Of a stretch of 64,000 nucleotides of DNA, positions 1 through 8,719 are shown one piece after another. The notes under the pieces are model-generated. The model saw only the letters and a program-made list of their open reading frames with translations, was not told where the DNA came from and made no database searches. Position 1 is the stretch's first letter. Each line of letters begins with the position of its first letter. Made by a program: the position numbers and the translations under genes. Origin of the DNA: Pseudoxanthomonas jiangsuensis (GTDB taxonomy: Bacteria > Pseudomonadota > Gammaproteobacteria > Xanthomonadales > Xanthomonadaceae); NCBI RefSeq assembly GCF_010093185.1, contig NZ_PDWL01000003.1, positions 161,688 through 225,687 on the forward strand, read 5' to 3'.

Positions 1-46
1 CGCGCTGGCTGGGGATGCTGGCGCCGTGGGTGCGGGCACCGAAACG

Positions 47-1288
47 CTAGAGGGAAGCCCTCGCCAGGGCGAAGGCGGCCGCCTCCACGTCGCCGCGGGC
101 ACTGCCGGAATTGGCCATGACCGCCACCGCCAGCCCGCGATCGGGCACCAGCAGCAGGAACGCCGCCGCACCGGTCTGGCTGCCGCCGTGATGCACGACC
201 CGCAAGGGCCTGCCGCCGGCCGCCAGCCGCGGATCGTCCTCCACCCGCCAGCCCAGGGCGTAGTGCTGCGGATTGGGGCTGCCGTCGGCCAGCGGCTGCG
301 GCGTCCACAGGATGCGCAGCGCGGCCTCGTCCAACAGCTTGCCACCGAGCAGCGTGGCGCCCAGCCGGGCCAGGTCGGTCGGCGTGCTCACCAGGCCGCC
401 GCCGGCGATCCGGCAGCTCGAATCCAGCGGATGGGCCCGGGTGTAGCGCCCCTGCCGGCCTTCGTAGAACGCGGCCCGGCCGGGCATCGCACCGTCGCGG
501 TCCACGCCGGTGGCGATCATGCCTGCCGGGTCCAGCACTTCCTGCCGCAGCAGGTCCGGGAACGGGCGGTCGGCCGCGCCCTCCATCACCCGCGACAGCA
601 GGATGTAGCCGAACGTGGAATAGCCGAAGCCGGCGCCCGCGGCGAACTGCAGGGGATCGTCCTTGAAGAGGTCCAGGCCGGCGGCGACGTCGGGGCAATC
701 GTGCATGGCAAGCGCCTCGTGCCAGCCCGGCCACCACTGCGGTGTCTGCGCGTAGTGGCGGATGCCGGCGGTATGCGAGGCCAGCTGGCGCGCGCTCAGG
801 TCAGCCAGCGCCGGGGGCAGGCCGGCGACATGGCGCTCCGCCGGCGCATCCAGGTCGATGCGGCCTTCGGCGGCCAGCCGCATCAGGGCCACGGCGGTGA
901 TCGGCTTGGCCACGCTGCCGGTGCGGTAGCGGGAAGCCGGGGTGGCGGGCTGCCGGCTTTCGACCTCCGCCCAGCCGCTGGCGCCGGCCCAGCGCCTGCC
1001 GTCGACGTGTGCGATCGCGGCCGAAAGCGAGGGTACGCCGGCGTCGGTACGCGCCTGGCGGAGCACCGCCATCAGCTGCGCGGCATCGGCCTCCGGCATG
1101 CCGGGCGTGCGGGACTGGCTTTCCTGGCCGGCGCCCACCCCGGGCAGCCGGTGCAGGGGCCAGGACCAGAGCGCCAGGAAGGCCAGGGTGGGCCCGGCCA
1201 CGATCAGGACCAGCGCGGCGAGCGCCAGCAGCGCGCGCTTCAGGGTTTTGCGCCTGGAGCCGAAAGCGGAGATTCGGGTGCCCGTCAT
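47..1288 (-). CDS. Beta-lactamase-family serine hydrolase (class C/EstB/DD-peptidase fold)
   Basis: 413 residues. A basic N-terminus (to residue 18) is followed by one membrane segment at about 19-41, so the enzyme is probably anchored with its catalytic domain in the periplasm. The catalytic signature of the class C beta-lactamase/DD-peptidase superfamily is visible: SVAK at 125-128 (nucleophile Ser and Lys), YST at 223-225, and HHGG at 366-369 in the place of the KTG/HxG box. The HxG form is more common in esterases and peptidases of this superfamily than in true AmpC enzymes, so antibiotic hydrolysis should not be assumed. The substrate cannot be told. It stands alone, divergent from the phospholipase-D gene at 1434. 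Family confident, function open. Confidence 0.85.
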   Translation of the reverse strand: MTGTRISAFGSRRKTLKRALLALAALVLIVAGPTLAFLALWSWPLHRLPGVGAGQESQSRTPGMPEADAAQLMAVLRQARTDAGVPSLSAAIAHVDGRRWAGASGWAEVESRQPATPASRYRTGSVAKPITAVALMRLAAEGRIDLDAPAERHVAGLPPALADLSARQLASHTAGIRHYAQTPQWWPGWHEALAMHDCPDVAAGLDLFKDDPLQFAAGAGFGYSTFGYILLSRVMEGAADRPFPDLLRQEVLDPAGMIATGVDRDGAMPGRAAFYEGRQGRYTRAHPLDSSCRIAGGGLVSTPTDLARLGATLLGGKLLDEAALRILWTPQPLADGSPNPQHYALGWRVEDDPRLAAGGRPLRVVHHGGSQTGAAAFLLLVPDRGLAVAVMANSGSARGDVEAAAFALARASL

Positions 1289-1393
1289 GTCGGTCCGTCC
1301 TGGAAGCTGCCGCGACTGTAGTCAGCGCGACCGCCGGCGTGACCTGCCGGAAGTCAGAAAATCCCTGCACGCGGCGACCGCGCGCCGCTCGCC

Positions 1394-1399
1394 TACAAT
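1394..1399 (+). promoter_or_regulatory. Probable -10 box for the phospholipase-D family gene
   Basis: TACAAT, the kind of -10 element seen before several genes in this window, 35 bases before the ATG at 1434. No good -35 element is visible at 17 bases. Confidence 0.35.
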
Positions 1400-1433
1400 C
1401 CGGCGAACCGGACGGGGACAGGGCAGGGCCGCG

Positions 1434-2993
1434 ATGGCGAAGAAGGCATTCAAGTGGATCGGTATCGTCCTGGCCGTGTTCGTGGCCGCCTCTTTGCTGT
1501 CCCTCTACGCCTACGGCCGCTTCGCCGAGAACGCGCGCGGCCCGGCCGCCCATGCCCTCGACGTACAGCCGGCCGCGACCGCGCTGGACCGCGCGATCTC
1601 GCCGCTGACCTCGGCCCGCCCGGACGAGACCGGGATCGTCATCGTCTCCGACAACCTCGACGCCTTCGCCGTGCGCGCCGCCAGTGCGCGCGCCGCCGGC
1701 CGCAGCCTGGACCTGCAGTACTACATCTGGCACGCCGACTTCACCGGCAACCTGATCCACAACGAGCTGCTGCAGGCGGCCGACCGCGGGGTGCGCGTGC
1801 GCCTGCTCCTGGACGACATGAACGCCCACGGCAGCAACACGGTCCTGGCCGCGCTGGACAGCCATCCGGGCATCGAGGTGCGGCTCTTCAACCCCACCCG
1901 TGCCCGCGAGGGCACGATCGCCCGCGGCGTGGAGCTTGTGCTGCGCTTCTTCAGCCTCAACCGGCGCATGCACAACAAGAGCTGGATCGCCGACGGCCGG
2001 GTGGCGATCGTCGGCGGCCGCAACATCGGCGACGAATACTTCGACGCCGCGGCGGACATCAACTTCATGGACACCGACGCGGCGGTGGTCGGCCCGGCGG
2101 TAAAGCAGGCCGAGGCGATCTTCGACGCCTACTGGAACAGCGAGGCGGCGATCCCTTTGGAGGCGCTGGTCCGGGCCGGGCCGGAGGCCCTGCCGCGGCT
2201 GCGCCGGAGCATCGACGCCGGCGAGGCCTCGGTCCGTGCCGCCCCCTACCTGCAGCGCCTGCGCGAGTCCGAGCGGGTGCGCGCGCTGATGGAAGGTGGC
2301 GCCCGCCTGCACTGGACCGCGGACGCGGCGGTGGTGTCCGATCCGCCGGAGAAGGCCCAGGGCGCCAGCCCCGGCCCGGACTGGATGACGCCGCTGCTGC
2401 TGGCCAAGGCCGAGGGCGCACAGCGCGAGCTGAGGATCATCTCGCCGTACTTCGTGCCCGGCACCGCCGGCGTGGACTGGTTCGCGGCCCAGCGCCGGCG
2501 CGGGGTGCAGGTCGGCATCCTCACCAACTCGCTGGCCGCCAACGACGTGATGGCGGTGCACGGCGGTTACGCGCCTTACCGGATCCCTTTGCTGGAGCAG
2601 GGGGTGACGCTGTACGAGCTCAAGCCGTTCGGCAAGGTCGACGGCAGCCTGTTCGGCTCCAGCGGCGCCAGCCTGCACACCAAGGCCTTCCTGGTCGACG
2701 GCCGCAGCGGTTTCATCGGTTCGTTCAACCTCGACCCGCGCTCGATGAACCTCAACACCGAGATGGGCCTGCTGTTCACCTGCGCCGACGCGGCCGCCGA
2801 ACTGGAGGCGCTGTACGCGGCCAAGACCGGGCCGGCGCTGGCCTACCGCCTGGAGCTGGCCGACGGCGCCCTGCGCTGGCACGACGACGCGGCGCAGCCG
2901 CCGAAGACCTGGGAGCGCGAGCCGGAAGCCAGCCTATGGCGCCGCGGCGCCGCGCGCGCGGTCGGCTGGCTGCCGGTGGAATCGCAGTTGTAG
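1434..2993 (+). CDS. Phospholipase D-family protein, cardiolipin synthase-like (ClsC/YmdC type)
   Basis: 519 residues. Two HxKx4D catalytic motifs are present, each half of the PLD active site: HNKSWIAD at about 180-187 and HTKAFLVD at about 415-422, each followed by a G-S/G-R-N box (GGRNIGDE, GSFNLDPRS). The N-terminus has one membrane anchor (about 7-26). Domain layout and length fit the ClsC/YmdC branch of phosphatidyltransferases, which make cardiolipin at the inner membrane from phosphatidylglycerol and phosphatidylethanolamine. The ATG at 1434 was chosen because it opens the membrane anchor; the reading frame stays open upstream, but that part has no protein-like character. Phospholipase activity is the alternative. 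Confidence 0.86.
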   Translation: MAKKAFKWIGIVLAVFVAASLLSLYAYGRFAENARGPAAHALDVQPAATALDRAISPLTSARPDETGIVIVSDNLDAFAVRAASARAAGRSLDLQYYIWHADFTGNLIHNELLQAADRGVRVRLLLDDMNAHGSNTVLAALDSHPGIEVRLFNPTRAREGTIARGVELVLRFFSLNRRMHNKSWIADGRVAIVGGRNIGDEYFDAAADINFMDTDAAVVGPAVKQAEAIFDAYWNSEAAIPLEALVRAGPEALPRLRRSIDAGEASVRAAPYLQRLRESERVRALMEGGARLHWTADAAVVSDPPEKAQGASPGPDWMTPLLLAKAEGAQRELRIISPYFVPGTAGVDWFAAQRRRGVQVGILTNSLAANDVMAVHGGYAPYRIPLLEQGVTLYELKPFGKVDGSLFGSSGASLHTKAFLVDGRSGFIGSFNLDPRSMNLNTEMGLLFTCADAAAELEALYAAKTGPALAYRLELADGALRWHDDAAQPPKTWEREPEASLWRRGAARAVGWLPVESQL

Positions 2994-3003
2994 GCGCCGG
3001 CGG

Positions 3004-6000
3004 TCAGCCCGGCGCCAGCGTCGCCATCAGCGCGCGGGCGGCGTTGAAGCGGTCCGGGCCTTCCGGCAACGGCACCCGGATGCGCAGCTTGTCCGGGCCT
3101 TCCATCGCGTACAGCTTGGGCTGCTGCTGGATCATCCGGATCACCGACATCGGGTCGACGCGTGGCTTGGCCTCGAACACGATCCGCCCGCCGCTCTCGC
3201 CCAGCTCCAGCTTGCGGATGCCCAGGGCGTCGGCCTGCAGCTTCAGCTCGGCGATCGCGAACATGTGCTTGACCGGGTCCGGCAGCAGGCCGAAGCGATC
3301 GATCATCTCCACCTGCAGCTCGCGCAGGGCCTCCGGGTCGCGGGCGCTGGAGATGCGCTTGTACAGGGTCAGGCGGGTGTGCACGTCCGGCAGGTAATCC
3401 TCCGGGATCAGCGCCGGCACGTTGAGCACGACCTCGGCACCGCGCGCTTCCTCGCCCGCATCCAGGTCCGGCAGCTTGCCCTGGCGGATGCTGCGTACCG
3501 CGCGCTCGAGCAGTTCGGTGTACAGGCTGAAGCCGACCTCGGCCATCTGCCCGCTCTGGTCCTCGCCCAGCAGCTCGCCGGCGCCGCGGATCTCCAGGTC
3601 GTGGGTGGCCAGGGTGAAGCCGGCGCCGAGTTCGTCCATCGAGGCGATCGCCTCCAGCCGCTTCTCCGCGTCCGGGGTCATCGAGCGCCGGTCCGGCGGC
3701 ACCAGCAGGTAGGCGTAGGCGCGGTGGTGCGAGCGGCCGACCCGGCCGCGCAGCTGGTGCAGCTGGGCCAGGCCGAAGCGGTCGGCGCGGTTGATGACGA
3801 TGGTGTTGGCGTTGGGGATGTCGATGCCCGACTCGATGATCGTGGTCGACAGCAGCACGTTGAAGCGCTGCTTCTGGAAGTCGAGCATCACCCGTTCCAG
3901 CTCGCGCTCCGGCATCTGCCCATGAGCAATACCGATGCGGGCCTCCGGTACCAGCTCGGCCAGCTGCTTCTGCATCCGGCCGATGCTCTCCACGTCGTTG
4001 TGCAGGAAGTACAGCTGGCCGCCCCGCGCCAGCTCGCGCTGGAACGCCTCGCGCAGCTGGGCATCGTCCCAGGGCACGACGAAGGTCTGCACCGCCAGCC
4101 GGTTCGGCGGCGGTGTCGCGATGATCGACAGGTCGCGCAGCCCGGCCATGGCCATGTTCAGGGTGCGCGGGATCGGGGTCGCGGTGAGGGTCAGCAGGTG
4201 GACGTTCGCGCGCAACGCCTTCAGCGCCTCCTTCTGGCGCACGCCGAAGCGCTGCTCCTCGTCGACGATCACCAGGCCCAAGTCCTTGAACTTCACGTCC
4301 GGCTGCAGCAGGCGGTGGGTGCCGACGATCACGTCGATCCCGCCCTCGGTCACCTTCTGCAGCTCGGCCTCGATCTCCTTCTTGGTCTTGAAGCGCGACA
4401 GCACCTCGACCTTCAACGGCCAGTCGGCGAAGCGGTCGCGGAAGTTGCGGTAGTGCTGCTCGGCCAGCAGGGTGGTCGGCACCAGCACCGCGACCTGGCG
4501 GCCGCCGCTGGCCGCGGCGAACGCGGCGCGCACCGCCACCTCGGTCTTGCCGAAGCCGACGTCGCCGCAGACCACCCGGTCCATCGGCTGGCTGGACTGC
4601 AGGTCGCGCAGGACCGCCTCGATCGCGGCGTGCTGGTCCGGGGTCTCCTCGAACGGGAAGCCGGCGGCGAAGCCCTCGTACATGGCCCGGTCGATATCCA
4701 GCGCCAGGCCGGCGCGGGCCTGGCGGCGGGCCTGGATCTCCAGCAGCTCGGCGGCCACGTCGCGGACCTTCTCCTGGGCCTTGCGCTTGGCCTTGGTCCA
4801 CTGCTCGCCGCCGAGCGAGTGCAAAGGCGCGGTCTCCGGCGAAGCGCCGGAGTAGCGGCTGACCAGGTGCAGCTGGGCCACCGGCACGTACAGGCGGTCG
4901 CCCTTGGCGTACTCGATGTCGAGGAACTCGCCGGGCATGCCGCCGATGTCCATCGCCACCAGGCCGCGGTAACGGCCGACGCCGTGGTCCTCGTGGACGA
5001 TCGGCGCGCCTTCGGTCAGCTCGCCCAGGTCGCGGATGATCGCTTCCGGCTCGCGTCCGGCGCGGCGCGCGCGGCGCGGCTGGGTGGCGCGCTCGGGAAA
5101 CAGCTGGCGCTCGGTGAGGACGACGAACCGCGGGTCGTCGATGGCGAAGCCGTCTTCCAGGGGCGCGACGGCCAGCGCGAATCCCGCTTTGTCGCGTCCG
5201 GGTCCTTCGCCGGGACGACGGCCGATGAACGCCGGGAAATCCGCCACCACCTCCGGCCGCAGCTCCGCCGCCTGCAGCACTTCCAGCAGGGCTTCGCGCC
5301 GGCCGGGCGAATCGGCGGCCACCAGCACCCGGCCCGGGTAGCTGGCCAGGAACGACCGCAGTGCCTCGCCGGCACGATGGTGGTCCGGTCCGGCCACCGG
5401 CAGCGCAGGCGCCGGCTGGTCGCCCAGCGGCATGGCGTCGGCCGCATGGGTGTGGTCGGCACCGCAGACCTCGATCCGGATGCCCAGGTTGAGCCGCTCG
5501 CGCAAGCCATCGGGTGGCAGGTACAGCTCTTCCGGCGGCAACACCGGGTGCTCGACGTCGTGCCGGCGCTGTTCGTAGCGGTTGCGCGCCTGCGCCCAGA
5601 AGGCGGTGGCGGCGGCATTGGCGCCGTCGGCCAGCACCGGCAGCACGCTGACCGGCAGGTAGTCGAACAGGGTCGCGGTGCTTGCGCTGCCGTCGCGGGC
5701 CGCGCTCCTATGAGGTGTGTCGAAGAACAGCGGCAGGTAGTACTCGATGCCGGCCGGCGCCAGCCCGGCCTTCAGGTCCTGGTACAGGGCGCTGCGCCGG
5801 GTATCGACGTCGAAGCGCTCGCGCAGGGCGTCGAGCACACGGGCGATGCTGGCCTCGTCCATCGGCAGCTCGCGGCCAGGCAGCAGGTGGACCGCGTCCA
5901 CCCGTTCCAGCGAACGCTGGCTCTCGGGGTCGAAGCTGCGGATGGAGTCGATCTCGTCATCCAGCAGTTCGATCCGCAGCGGCGCGTCCGCGCCCATCGG

Positions 6001-6546
6001 GTACACGTCGAGCAGGCCGCCGCGCACGGCGAAATCGCCCGGGTCCAGCACCTGCGGCACGTTGCGGTAGCCGGCGGCCTCCAGCCGGCGCTTCTCGGCG
6101 TCCAGGTCCAGGTGCTGGCCGGTCTTCAGGTCGAAGCTGCCGCCGCTGATGTAGCGCAGGGGCGGCAGCCTTTGCAGCAGGGTCTGCACCGGCACCACCA
6201 CGATCCCGCGTTGCAGCTGCGGCAGCCGCTGCAGGGCGGACAGGCGCTGGCTGACGATGTCCGGGTGCGGGCTGAAGCGGTCGTAGGGCAGGGTCTCCCA
6301 GTCCGGGAACGGCACCACCGGCAGCGTGCCGTCGGCGCCGAGCAGGGTCGCCAGGTCGGATTCGACCAGGTGCGCGGACTGGTTGTCGCGGGCCACGAAC
6401 AGCACGGGGCCGGGGTGGGCACGGGCGGCCTGGACCAGGGGCCAGGCCAGGGCGGAAGGCGAGGCCGGCGCGCGCCACCAGGCGCGGGCCTGGCCGCGGC
6501 GGGGCAGCGGGGGCGTGGAAGGCACGGAAGCGGGGGCGGACGGCAT
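3004..6546 (-). CDS. mfd: Transcription-repair coupling factor Mfd
   Basis: 1180 residues, close to E. coli Mfd (1148). Mfd pushes RNA polymerase off lesions with ATP and recruits UvrA. The order of domains is visible: a UvrB-like N-terminal part, an RNA-polymerase-interacting CarD-like domain with HEDHGVGRYRGL, a RecG-like motor with Walker A GDVGFGKTEVA and DEEQ box (VDEEQRFGV), the SRPIPRTL-type motif seen here as TATPIPRTLNMAM, and a C-terminal TRCF (UvrA-binding) domain. The ATG at 6546 is preferred to an in-frame one at 6588 because the upstream residues are not conserved-looking. The GNAT gene lies just upstream on the same strand. Confidence 0.97.
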   Translation of the reverse strand: MPSAPASVPSTPPLPRRGQARAWWRAPASPSALAWPLVQAARAHPGPVLFVARDNQSAHLVESDLATLLGADGTLPVVPFPDWETLPYDRFSPHPDIVSQRLSALQRLPQLQRGIVVVPVQTLLQRLPPLRYISGGSFDLKTGQHLDLDAEKRRLEAAGYRNVPQVLDPGDFAVRGGLLDVYPMGADAPLRIELLDDEIDSIRSFDPESQRSLERVDAVHLLPGRELPMDEASIARVLDALRERFDVDTRRSALYQDLKAGLAPAGIEYYLPLFFDTPHRSAARDGSASTATLFDYLPVSVLPVLADGANAAATAFWAQARNRYEQRRHDVEHPVLPPEELYLPPDGLRERLNLGIRIEVCGADHTHAADAMPLGDQPAPALPVAGPDHHRAGEALRSFLASYPGRVLVAADSPGRREALLEVLQAAELRPEVVADFPAFIGRRPGEGPGRDKAGFALAVAPLEDGFAIDDPRFVVLTERQLFPERATQPRRARRAGREPEAIIRDLGELTEGAPIVHEDHGVGRYRGLVAMDIGGMPGEFLDIEYAKGDRLYVPVAQLHLVSRYSGASPETAPLHSLGGEQWTKAKRKAQEKVRDVAAELLEIQARRQARAGLALDIDRAMYEGFAAGFPFEETPDQHAAIEAVLRDLQSSQPMDRVVCGDVGFGKTEVAVRAAFAAASGGRQVAVLVPTTLLAEQHYRNFRDRFADWPLKVEVLSRFKTKKEIEAELQKVTEGGIDVIVGTHRLLQPDVKFKDLGLVIVDEEQRFGVRQKEALKALRANVHLLTLTATPIPRTLNMAMAGLRDLSIIATPPPNRLAVQTFVVPWDDAQLREAFQRELARGGQLYFLHNDVESIGRMQKQLAELVPEARIGIAHGQMPERELERVMLDFQKQRFNVLLSTTIIESGIDIPNANTIVINRADRFGLAQLHQLRGRVGRSHHRAYAYLLVPPDRRSMTPDAEKRLEAIASMDELGAGFTLATHDLEIRGAGELLGEDQSGQMAEVGFSLYTELLERAVRSIRQGKLPDLDAGEEARGAEVVLNVPALIPEDYLPDVHTRLTLYKRISSARDPEALRELQVEMIDRFGLLPDPVKHMFAIAELKLQADALGIRKLELGESGGRIVFEAKPRVDPMSVIRMIQQQPKLYAMEGPDKLRIRVPLPEGPDRFNAARALMATLAPG

Positions 6547-6595
6547 GAACCGGGCATTGTAGCCCCGCGGCGCGGGGCGGCCGGTCACGCGCGAC

Positions 6596-7141
6596 CTACA
6601 ACGGCGTCAGGTCCAGGACCAGGCGGATCAGGCCCGGCGGCACGCCCGGTTCCAGGCTGGGACGGAAGCCCATCGAGGCGGCCAGGTCCAGCATCGGCGC
6701 GTTGCTCTCGGGCGTGTCGCCGTACAGCCGGTCCAGGTAGCGGCCGCGCGACCACTTCACCAGCTTCTGCATCAGGTGCCGGCCCAGGCCCAGGCCGGCG
6801 ACGTAGCTGCCGAGCAGGATCGCGTACTCGGCCTGGCGGGTGCCGGGGACGATCCGGGCGCGGGCCAGGCCGGCGATCATCGCCTCGCCCGGCGGCTCCG
6901 GCTCGGCGCCGACCAGGACCAGTTCGGTCTTGGGGTCGGGCCGGGCCAGGCGCGCGGCCTCGCCGTCGCCGAGCACGCCGTCGGCGCCGGCGAAGGCGCC
7001 GCGGATCTCGTCCGGGCCGAGCAGGCCGAACACGCCCTGCAGCGGCGCCGCATCCTCCGGACGGATCGGCCGGATCAGGATGGCGCGGCGGTTGGGCAGC
7101 ACGAATTCCTCGTGCCAGGGGGGAAGCCGGTTGCGTGGCAT
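6596..7141 (-). CDS. GNAT-family N-acetyltransferase, PatZ/Pka C-terminal-like
   Basis: 181 residues. The sequence begins with a typical opening strand of protein acetyltransferase GNAT domains (AILIRPIRPEDAAPL) and has the acetyl-CoA loop region GLGLGRHLMQKL. This resembles the C-terminal acetyltransferase domain of PatZ/Pka lysine acetyltransferases, but the large acyl-CoA-ligase-like part of PatZ is absent, so the acceptor is unknown. The ATG at 7141 (MPRNRLPPW) was chosen over an in-frame upstream start at 7195, whose extra residues would reach into the divergent promoter region of the CDF gene. It could be co-transcribed with mfd, 49 bases downstream. Confidence 0.75.
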   Translation of the reverse strand: MPRNRLPPWHEEFVLPNRRAILIRPIRPEDAAPLQGVFGLLGPDEIRGAFAGADGVLGDGEAARLARPDPKTELVLVGAEPEPPGEAMIAGLARARIVPGTRQAEYAILLGSYVAGLGLGRHLMQKLVKWSRGRYLDRLYGDTPESNAPMLDLAASMGFRPSLEPGVPPGLIRLVLDLTPL

Positions 7142-7217
7142 GGGAGCGATATTCCCACATCGCGCGGTGCCGGTGTACGTGCCGCCGGCGTGCATGCTGC
7201 GGATCGGGCAGGCTTGC

Positions 7218-7223
7218 TAGACT
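7218..7223 (+). promoter_or_regulatory. Probable -10 box for the cation-efflux gene
   Basis: TAGACT 30 bases before the ATG at 7254; the pattern gcTAgacT recurs before other genes here. The -35 region is not convincing. Confidence 0.3.
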
Positions 7224-7253
7224 CCGGCGCGTCCACAGGCAGGGAGTGCGGCG

Positions 7254-8174
7254 ATGGCAGGCAGCGGCGATTCGACCCGGGCGATCTTCTTCGCGCTCGG
7301 CGCCAATTTCGCGATCGCGGTGGCCAAGGGCGTGGCCGCCTTCGTCACCGGCTCGGGGGCGATGCTGGCCGAGACCGTGCACTCGCTGGCCGACTGCGGC
7401 AACCAATTGCTCCTTTTGCTGGGCCTGCGCCAGGCGCGGCGCCCGGTGTCGGCGGAGTATCCGCTGGGCTACGGCCGGGCGATCTATTTCTGGTCGTTCC
7501 TGGTGGCGGTGATGCTGTTCAGCGTGGGCGGCATGTTCTCGGTCTACGAGGGCGTGCACAAGCTGCAGCATCCCGAGCCCCTGCAGCAGTGGTGGTGGGC
7601 GGTCGGGGTGCTGGTGTTCGCGATCGTGGCCGAGGCGGTGTCGATGCGCGCCTGCCTGCAGGAAGTGAACAAGGCGCGCGGCTCGCGCAGCCTGTGGCAG
7701 TGGTTCCGCGAGAGCCGCCAGGCCGAGCTGGTGGTGATCTTCGGCGAGGACCTGGCGGCCCTGCTGGGCCTGGTGTTCGCGCTGGCGGCGATCCTGCTGG
7801 CGGTGGCCACCGGCAATCCGATGTGGGACGCGCTGGGCACCATCGGCATCGGCGTGTTGCTGATCGTGATCGCGGTGCTGGTGGCGATCGAGGTCAAGGC
7901 GATGCTGATCGGGCAGAGCGTGGATCCGCTGCTGCAGGCGCAGATCCGCCAGTTCCTGGTGGAGCGCCCGGAAATCGCCGAGCTGCTGCACCTGATCACC
8001 CTGCAGCAGGGCAACGAGGTGCTGGTGTCGATCCACGCCCGGATGCACCAGGTCCGCGACGGCGAGGCGATGCTGCGCGAGATCGACCAGGTGGAGCGGG
8101 CGCTGAAGGCGCAGTTCCCGGTGGTGCGCTGGAGCTTCTTCGAACCGGAGGGTGCGGAGCCGGCGCCGGTCTGA
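7254..8174 (+). CDS. Cation diffusion facilitator (CDF) family transporter
   Basis: 306 residues with about six hydrophobic segments in the first 215 residues and a soluble C-terminal domain. CDF proteins export divalent metals such as Zn(II), Fe(II) or Co(II) from the cytoplasm by proton antiport. The transport-site signature in TM2 is readable as HSLADCGNQ (H, D and N of the HSxxDxxN box), and the acidic pair in TM5 appears in GEDLAALLG. The C-terminal part (LHLITLQQGNEVLVSIHARM) matches the usual cytoplasmic metal-sensing domain. The metal cannot be told from sequence. An SD-like GGGAG precedes the ATG. A long repeat-filled gap follows. Confidence 0.9.
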   Translation: MAGSGDSTRAIFFALGANFAIAVAKGVAAFVTGSGAMLAETVHSLADCGNQLLLLLGLRQARRPVSAEYPLGYGRAIYFWSFLVAVMLFSVGGMFSVYEGVHKLQHPEPLQQWWWAVGVLVFAIVAEAVSMRACLQEVNKARGSRSLWQWFRESRQAELVVIFGEDLAALLGLVFALAAILLAVATGNPMWDALGTIGIGVLLIVIAVLVAIEVKAMLIGQSVDPLLQAQIRQFLVERPEIAELLHLITLQQGNEVLVSIHARMHQVRDGEAMLREIDQVERALKAQFPVVRWSFFEPEGAEPAPV

Positions 8175-8406
8175 GGCGGTTGGCGGGGGCATTTCCAGCG
8201 ACTGCAACGGGCACAAGCCAAGGCAACGGCAAAAGCATCGGCTTTGGCTGTCCTCGGGCTGAGCCGTGGCGAACCGGCCGTGTCGTGGCCGCTCGGGCGC
8301 ACGTCCGTGTGCGCACTCGCTACCGCGGCCATCCTTGGCCGCTGCCCCAACACAACCGATTCGCCGCGTCTTCCGCGCGCAGTGAGTCCAAGACTTCTAT
8401 CGACCC

Positions 8407-8442
8407 GTCGTCCCGGCGAACGCCGGGACCCAGCGCCTTTGC
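8407..8442 (+). repeat. 36-bp repeat with perfect inner palindrome, copy 1
   Basis: The first 26 bases hold GTCCCGGCG-aa-CGCCGGGAC, a 9-bp perfect inverted repeat. The whole 36-mer is identical, in the opposite orientation, to 36494-36529. A degenerate relative lies at 27315-27344. Confidence 0.9.
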
Positions 8443-8502
8443 TCTTTGCGCTGTCGTGCTCCAGCGCCACGCACACACGCTCCGGCTTTTCGCGCGGGCC
8501 TG

Positions 8503-8660
8503 CAGAAGCGGAAACCCCACCGCCGCAGAGGCCGTGGTTCCCTGGGCATGTGGCGCCAGTGGAACATGGATGTGCCACGGCCCCGAGTAAAGGCAGGATG
8601 CCGTCCCGAGGGGGGCGCCACATGCCCAGGGAACGGCGGCCCCATCCGAAGCCGACGCTT
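8503..8660 (+). repeat. Structured intergenic repeat (cloverleaf-like), copy 1
   Basis: Homologous to 36574-36733. Outer stem: 21-bp perfect inverted repeat 8537-8557 with 8614-8634. Inside it are two smaller hairpins: GTGGAAC/GTGCCAC (8559-8565 with 8572-8578, one mismatch) and AGGCAGGATGCC (8591-8602). The stem sequence differs from the other copy but both stems are perfect, that is, they covary. Nature (mobile palindromic element or structured RNA) unknown. Confidence 0.8.
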
Positions 8661-8719
8661 TTCGCATTTGCCCTCTGCCGTCGCGGCGGCCACGTCATCA
8701 CATGGCCCCGCCATCCCGG

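Larger units (their letters stand above)
8175..8719. other. 545-bp gene-free gap filled with intergenic repeats
   Basis: No open frame here has protein-like composition. The gap holds a short stretch with AGCCAA/TTGGCT half-palindromes (8217-8251), a 36-bp palindrome-containing repeat (8407-8442) and a 158-bp structured repeat (8503-8660). Both repeats recur in the gap before aroC (36454-36902). The gap separates the CDF gene from the end of rlmJ, which converges on it. Confidence 0.8.

Noticed and set aside
47..1288. Antibiotic-resistance beta-lactamase
   Set aside because: The KTG triad is replaced by HHGG and the protein is membrane-anchored; this superfamily is mostly esterases and peptidases.
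26..1321. 431-codon frame on the + strand over the serine hydrolase
   Set aside because: Antisense shadow; the minus strand shows SxxK, YxS and HxG motifs in order.
3265..7512. Very long open frame on the + strand opposite mfd
   Set aside because: It is rich in Gln, Arg, His, Val and Ala without domain structure, as expected for the antisense of a high-GC gene; Mfd on the other strand is certain.
8503..8660. tRNA gene, because of the cloverleaf-like fold
   Set aside because: The outer stem is 17-21 bp, much longer than an acceptor stem, and there is no T-loop, D-loop or anticodon pattern.
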